From Liolophura sinensis (taxonomy: Eukaryota; Mollusca; Polyplacophora; Chitonida; Chitonidae), in contig NC_088307.1 of assembly GCF_032854445.1 (NCBI RefSeq), forward strand, positions 22,582,017 to 22,646,016: a stretch of DNA of 64,000 nt. The letters run 5' to 3'. The notes under the pieces are model-generated. The model saw nothing but the letters and a program-made list of their open reading frames with translations, had not been told where the DNA came from and ran no database searches. This document shows, one piece after another, positions 57,975-64,000 of this stretch. Position numbers and translations under genes: made by a program. Every line of letters begins with the position of its first letter. The first letter of the stretch is position 1.

Positions 57975-60900
57975 GATTCTGGGGTTTGTAGGTGTCCATA
58001 TTCATTACAGTGACTCTGAAGGCAACTCGTACCAAAGACAGTTTATCTCTAATATATAATCAATTCGGTTACTACGGATCAAACCTCCATGTTTCAACAA
58101 AGATGCCTGCTTTGAAAATGAAAAATGAAATGAAATATAACTAATTGCAAGTCATCAGTGTTGTTTCCTAATTCTGTTTCCAACAAATGGTCATGGGCTT
58201 CAAAAATATAAGAATTCAGGTTTAATATCTCTTATCTCAAAATAGCAAGGGAGTATCTTCTACCTGGAATTAGTGAATACAAGAAGTCCTCTCACTCTTG
58301 CTGTATTTATTCGTCCTGTTAGTTAATTGTTATTCTGCAGCTTTTGTCATTGCTCGATTTCTTACTTCTAATCATGATATTTATTTGAGTAAATAACGGA
58401 AGAATTCTGCAGCTATGTCAAACGCACCACGTGGATGCCCTGGAGGGTAGAGCTAATGCCACCAGTTCTGTAGTTCTATGAATCTATGTCCAATCCAAGG
58501 GTGTCCAACCCTTAACAGATTAGCTGTCAGCTGGCATTAACTTACTTCATTCTCAGGAGAAGAAAGTAAGTTGTATGTTGGTCGGCCAGGTGTCTTTGCT
58601 GTGTAATTGGACACCTGGTGTCTTTAGTATAATGTTCCACTGAGGCAGCACGATGAATATTTGGTAAAGTGGGTCAGTATGAGGAAAAACCGTCGTAATA
58701 TGATCAAAAGTAATGCTACAAGTGTCTATTTAACTTCCACTAACTGACAAGCCACGGATGCCCAAGCAATCCAAGTTGTAACTTTTTCAGGCCATGATAA
58801 ACACTGTTACGCACCACGCGGCTCAGATTGCATTTATTATACCTGTGAAGTTGGTGAAGAACTGCACACAAATACATGTAAAATGACCTCTCTCCTGACG
58901 GCAGTGTTAAAGGTTAATATTGTGTTATATCTGTACATGTATTTTTTCAATCCCAGTTTAAGTTTAATGTGTCTGTACATTTATTTATTTATTTGATTGG
59001 TGTTTTACATCGTACTCACGAATATTTCACTTATACGACGTCGGCCAGCATTGTGGTTGAGGAAACCGGACAGAGCCCGGAATACCGACGACCATCCACA
59101 GTCTCCTGCCACACCTTCCCACGTGCGGCCGGAGAAGAAGCAGGCATGAACTGGACTTGAGCTCTCAGCGACCGCCTTGGTAAGGTTCCTGGGTCACTGC
59201 GCCACGCTGGCCTGCTGATACCCTCGGCCACGAAGACCCCCATGCCTGTATAGTAATGACTACCAAATTCATTGTGGTTAAAGAGAAAAAACTACAGAGT
59301 GGGGGAAAAGAAGAGCAGCAGATAACACTTTTAAATAAACTTTGTTAACTGGATTTTCCTTTGTCATTCATCGTGAACTATTGCATTTCGCTTATAAATC
59401 ATGCCAAAATACAAAAGTTAAGCATGAGTGGGCTTATAAAGTCAAATATTTTATACTGAATATGATTTCATATCATAAAAATGTGTAATTTGAATTTTCC
59501 TACACGCTTTAGTACTGAGGGTGTGTTCAAAAGTTTTAATGTTATCAATCGCATTCAATATAACACTACAGCACTGAGAGCAAGATAAAAACAGTGGTAA
59601 TATCATTGTGTGTTGCATCCCTGTATTACATGATATACAGATAGTGCATACTGTGGGGTGGGGCATAAGGAATTGTCAATTCGATAGAAGTGATATTCAA
59701 CGAGGTCGAATGTCCCACCCTACAGCAAGCAATACATGTTTTATTATACCGAAGAAAACAGTACATTTTCGAATTGTACTTTAAATCGATACTTTAAAGT
59801 GTCGATGGTTTATTCCGGGCACTTCGGCTTCATCTACCCATAAACCTGACTGCTCTTTTGAAAGTGGAAAATTCTAAAACACCATCCCAGTGAGTCAAAG
59901 TTCGACCATTGCATTCAACAACAGGGTGAGAAATGCTTTCCCGTTAACTGCTCAGTATCGCGTTGTCGATATTTAATACTATCGCTCTTGTAGCCAATCA
60001 AACTGGAGAGAGTATACCCATTCAAACTACTGTGTACCGCACAGAGACGTACCTCTCTGTGTAGTACTGGTATCATACAGTAAATAACGTTATTGTCATC
60101 GCACATCTTCTCAATCACATAATGAATAACATGGAAATGTATTGCATAACGTCATTAATAAAATCTTGGGTATTGTATAACTTATGTGTTATATAATAAA
60201 TAACATTTTGCATTTCTCATATTGTCCTTTGTTAAAAAAACACGTGATAAGTAATAGATCAGTCTTTCCAGGGATTCACTCCAAAGTCACACAACAAAAG
60301 AACAAATCGATTCGTTCAGATTACATGAGTCCTCAAATTAACTCGAACAATGGATATCTTTCGTTCGATTTATCAGTAGGCCTAAATTGGCATAGATATA
60401 AAAAGTGGATCAAAATCACGTATCTATTAAAGTAGGCTAGTTTACATTGACCAGTCCTGTGTCCTGCCAGTCGGTTAACGTATCAGTATAATATTTGTGT
60501 ATTTTTTATGTCACTTTTGTCACGAGTATTCCAATTGTTTGGCATGTTGTAAAAGATTTGTGTGGAAAATACATCATTTTTGACACGACTTGCTTTCGAC
60601 CTTATTGATAAGAGCAGTTCTTACGTCTGTCACTTTTGCAGGTAAGCTTTGTTCCTTGTGTTAATTGAAATGTACGTATATTGTGTCGAATATCATTCAT
60701 TAGAAATGGTAATGGTATTGTCATATAGACAACATCACACAAACATTACTAACAAACGCTATAACCGCGTTCACGCGATGCGGAATATAAAAAAGTAAGC
60801 CTATTTCTAAAACTGCGTACAGACTATGCGATTTATCGAATGCTATAATAGCATGAAAAATAACACGTCTTATTTTGATTCGGCGGGTCGACTGGACGAT

Positions 60901-61235
60901 CGCAACTGTTTAATGGGTGGATAATGGGAAGCGTGGCCGACATGTGTGTCTTTCAAAGCGAACCAGGTGCTGGTTTAACCCCATCGTCGAGTAGGGAATT
61001 TTCGATATTCTTTGACCTCTCATGGCCTTGATGGCAAACTCAAATGATGAATTCTTAATTTCTTAAGTTGTTTTCAGGAGTTGGTGGTTCACTCCCGTGA
61101 TCCTCTGACAGGAAGCTTTAGTGTTTTTGTCTCCATCATTTTCGGGGTCTTTGTATCAATTTTTACAGCCTTTTGTTTAACATGGACCAGACACTTAACG
61201 TATGGTTCAAGGAGACATTGCTTTCATTATTTCAG
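57975..61235. other. Region between paralog 2 and the third copy
   Basis: One reverse S1 SINE (58978-59240) and otherwise no recognisable gene. A possible signal-peptide-like reading ending at 60641 before gtaagc has no start codon. Confidence 0.5.
58978..59240 (-). repeat. S1 SINE, reverse, full length
   Basis: tttatttatttatttgattg, ggtgttttacatcgtactca through body to the head region gccacgaagaccccc. Confidence 0.88.
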
Positions 61236-61546
61236 CACCCAACGAAAAAAGTGATAAGTCTTATACGTTTTCACCAAACGTCAAAAAATATGGCACCTAC
61301 AGCATATCCGTAAACGGAAAAGTGTGTGGTGTTTCAGTACACCAACACCCACCTACTTTTACGCGGAAGGGGCAAAGTACTCGTCTGCAGGCGGAAGCTT
61401 GAAGTTTGCCCAGGCAACAGTCTCGACCGGTGTCAACAACCTAGGAGAATGGGAAAGCACGGACTTCTTGTATCACGCGGGAAACAACGAGATAACAGCA
61501 TTGGTGGAAACATTCACCAACATAGACGCAGTGCATTTTTCACAGG
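61236..61546 (+). pseudogene. Third GH-D-like copy, exon 2 with frameshift
   Basis: About 80% of the conserved positions of the other exon 2 sequences are kept (W-E-S-T-D-F-L-Y-H-A-G-N-N-E-I-T-A). A two-base excess in a GT run breaks the frame, giving a stop at about 61400 in the entry frame. Confidence 0.8.
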
Positions 61547-61727
61547 GTAGGATTGCAACTACCTAACTTAATTGACAAGAACTAAATTGGCCAATTGCGC
61601 AGTCTAACGTTTGTTGAAGACTGCATGTTTGCCAGTATGGTGTGCATATGTAAGTTACATGTCGGAATGTTCGTCAGAAGCTTGCCAAAAGTCGGCAGTT
61701 TACGCCGAGCATTCGTATTTAATCAAA

Positions 61728-61800
61728 ACTGGCCGTCATCGTATAAGTGAAATCTGCTTGAGAACGGCGTTTAACTACAATCAAATAAAAAAAATAAAGA
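61728..61800 (+). repeat. S1 SINE 3' end fragment
   Basis: ggccgtcatcgtataagtga, aatctgcttgagaacggcgt and a caatcaaataaa tail. Confidence 0.7.
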
Positions 61801-62169
61801 AAGAAAAAGAAATTGCTTTTTTTATTTAAAAGATTAATTTAAAATTAAAAGAAGTCATCTTACGAACAACTTTGCGTGCCTAGCTATCGTTCCTGGTATG
61901 ACTTTTGTTCGTTGATGGGTAAGATTCTCATTTATAACTTACAGGACACAGGTATTCTTGAATTTACTTAATCGCTCTGTTTTCAGTTAGAAATATATAC
62001 TCATGCGAACGACTTCAGTTGCCACCGTTACCGTCTAACTTGCATATCGTAAAACGCAGCCCTATTATTTATCGGAAGTATAACATCCTTGCTGCATGGA
62101 ACGTAGTCTCGTGCCAACACGACAGTGTTTTCTGCCTCGAATTGCAGTTACTTGACTGAACAGAAGTAG

Positions 62170-62315
62170 AAAAACCCTACTCATGGGACGACGTCATGGG
62201 CCATCACCACCGTGCTCTCTACATTTCCTTTGTTCAGAATCACAGGGGAACCAAACCAGGCTGGCTTTCTTTCCTACGATGATCTCTTTCTGGGTGACCC
62301 GTACAGTACTGGACA
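62170..62315 (+). CDS. Third GH-D-like copy, exon 3
   Basis: Acceptor acagaagtag, donor gtaagc, phase 0 in and 2 out as in both paralogs; 146 bp. Diverged in sequence but aligned end to end with paralog 1 and 2 exon 3. Confidence 0.8.
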
Positions 62316-63240
62316 GTAAGCCTGTCGTTTTGTACTTCCGGTTTTACTTTCAAAAGGATCGTAACTGATGTCCATTTAAATCAAGTCGCCTTACAGCACT
62401 ACAGTCTACAGCCACCGTCGTTTTCGAGACAGACACGACAAATATCTCTCATGAAGTTTTGTTACAGTGGCCCCTGTAGTATTTAGAGCTTTAACACATT
62501 CTACACTGCCTGAAGTATTTCCTGAATAACAATGTCAAAATATGCCGTAAATTTCTACAACTGAAACGTTTAGATTTTAGAGGATTCCGATCTGCCCACT
62601 ACCTGATACTAGCACGTCACTCCCGTTACAGTGAAGAATATCTAATTGCAATAAGGGGAGTAATTTCACATTTGCATGGCATGCACATTTCAAAAGATAG
62701 TATATCTTGTATAATGTATCGTACTCATTTCCTGAATGCTGTGGCAACAGTTCTGTTTCTGTGAGTCGTTGTAAGATTTAGTCTTCGAACTATACACAAG
62801 CCCATGTAAAGTTTCATGTGTTACACAGATTGATACAAAATGAACGAAATTGTTCATCGAATTGTGTGTGACTGGATAGGTTTACCACCTTTTAACATAT
62901 TGACAAATGTTGTTGTTTAGTCTCCATGCATAGTGTTCTATTCAAACCAGGGAAAAAATAAGGTAATGTTTTGTAAACGGAAAGTTAATCAATCAATCAA
63001 TCAGCCAACTAAATAACCAGCTGATTAATCACGAAATGTAGCCACTTAACCAATTCAGCAAATCATTCGAAAAACAAAACAATCAAAGGCTAGCTTTTGA
63101 ATTCTGCAACTACTCAAAGAAACCAGCTGTGAAAATTCATCGACCAATAAAACAACCAACTAGCTGATCAATCAGTCACTTAAAACAACTTACAAATTAG
63201 TCGAATCAATCAATCAATCAATTAATTTGTTATTTTAGGC

Positions 63241-63290
63241 CAGGTGGTCTCCGTGGCCCAGTTGGTTAGCGCGCTAGCACAGATTGCAGG
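63241..63290 (+). repeat. S1 SINE head fragment
   Basis: aggtggtctccgtggcccag, ttggttagcgcgctagcaca; stops where the B-box region should follow. Confidence 0.75.
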
Positions 63291-63356
63291 CTCCTGAAAT
63301 TCCAACCGTCACTACGTAAGATATTTCGTGTCATTTATTTTAATTAACCATTACAA

Positions 63357-63612
63357 TTATTTATTTATTTGATTGGTGTTTTACGCCGTACTCAAGAATA
63401 TTTCACTTATACGCCGACGTCCAGCATCATGGTGGGAGGAAACCGGGTAGAGCCAGGGGGAACCCACGACCATCCGCAGGTTGCTGTCAGACCTTCCCAC
63501 TTACGGCAGGAGAGGAAGGCAGCATGAGCTGGACTTGAACTCACAGTGACCGCATTGGTGAAAGGCTTCTGGGTCATTACGCTGCGCTAGCGGGCTAACC
63601 AACTGAGCCCCC
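63357..63612 (-). repeat. S1 SINE, reverse, near full length
   Basis: tttatttatttgattggtgt through gggtagagccagggggaacc to gctaaccaactgagccccc. Confidence 0.9.
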
Positions 63613-63849
63613 TAATTAACAACTACAGAGAACCTGCCCGTAACTGATTCATTGATTTATTTATTCATCCATTCTGCTGGTGAACGAAACAGCTCTGAGT
63701 CCAGGGGCCGGTTTCATGAAACTCACTTAGCTAGGTAAAGCCTTAACTACCATAATAACGTATGTTGTAGAGATATAAAGCGAACTTAGCTAAGGGCAAC
63801 TAAGAAAGCTTCAGGAAACCGGTCCAGCTTTCTTTGTACTGTTTTTATG

Positions 63850-64000
63850 TGACTGTTATTAAATGTGATAAGTAAACACTATTCTGGCCAGTGACCTCTA
63901 ATAAACTGTGATTTAACATCGGGTACATCTGTCGTTTTTTTCTCCTAATTATGCCTAAATTGTGGTGCTATAGGGGAGCTGAAAGAGATAAGTTGAAAAG
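63850..64000 (+). repeat. R2 copy, cut by window end
   Basis: gtgactgttattaaatgtga, attctggccagtgacctcta and ctaattatgcctaaattgtg, matching the R2 5' half. Confidence 0.7.

Larger units (their letters stand above)
61236..62315 (+). pseudogene. Third GH-D-like paralog, exons 2 and 3 (frameshifted, runs off window)
   Basis: Exon 2 begins at 61236 after atttcag in the expected phase 1 and encodes T-Y-S-I-S-V-N-G-K. It loses frame around gtgtgtgg (61322-61328) and continues in another frame as T-Y-F-Y-A-E-G-A-K-Y-S-S-A-G-G and F-L-Y-H-A-G-N-N-E. Its donor cacagggtag has one G more than the other copies. Exon 3 (62170-62315) is intact and in phase: K-N-P-T-H-G-T-T-S, R-I-T-G-E-P-N-Q, S-T-G-Q. Exon 4 is not found before 64000 and exon 1 is not identified. 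Either a decaying tandem copy or a gene with local assembly errors. Confidence 0.75.
62316..64000. other. Downstream part of third copy, repeats only
   Basis: Contains an aatcaatcaatc low-complexity stretch (about 62985-63230), a short S1 head (63241-63290), a reverse S1 (63357-63612) and an R2 copy running off the end. No exon recognised. Confidence 0.6.

Overview
The window is eukaryotic, intron-rich animal DNA. All genes are split by GT-AG introns, exons are 27-779 bp, and introns are full of tRNA-derived SINEs. The proteins and the SINE type suggest a lophotrochozoan, most likely a mollusc; this is inferred from gene families and repeat style, and the species cannot be read from the sequence.

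Left third (1-22,713, + strand): an inter-alpha-trypsin-inhibitor heavy-chain-like (ITIH-like) gene. Its 5' end lies left of the window. Thirteen exons are traced, from a VIT domain through a von Willebrand A domain with an intact MIDAS motif to an ITIH C-terminal domain and stop. The introns carry a nearly exact broken tandem duplication (4,708-7,583), a MITE holding an eightfold 43-bp minisatellite of CRE-like palindromes (13,321-14,091), a 4.3-kb LINE bounded by a 15-bp target-site duplication (15,000-19,301) and a second minisatellite (19,478-19,990). The penultimate exon has a pair of compensating frameshifts.

Middle and right (26,050-57,945): two intact paralogous genes in divergent head-to-head orientation, each with 17 exons and the same intron phases. 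They encode predicted secreted proteins of 755 (minus) and 759 (plus) residues. I assign both to a raffinose-synthase/GH36-like (clan GH-D) alpha-galactosidase superfold by motif order, not by a database search. Their starts are about 1.8 kb apart, and that interval contains a second copy of the CRE-bearing MITE. A third, partial copy (61,236-62,315, + strand) follows in tandem, with a frameshift in its exon 2 and an in-frame exon 3, and runs off the window.

Repeats: one abundant tRNA-derived SINE family (S1, some copies with clear target-site duplications), a second tRNA-derived SINE family (S2), an unclassified roughly 270-bp interspersed repeat (R2) whose copies all point the same way, a TIR-bearing MITE family, and minisatellites of 19, 21, 23, 43, about 48 and about 75 bp. 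No prokaryotic features, CRISPR arrays, rRNA genes or convincing functional tRNA genes were seen. Exon borders were set by eye from splice signals, reading phase and paralog comparison; transcript data would be the decisive check.
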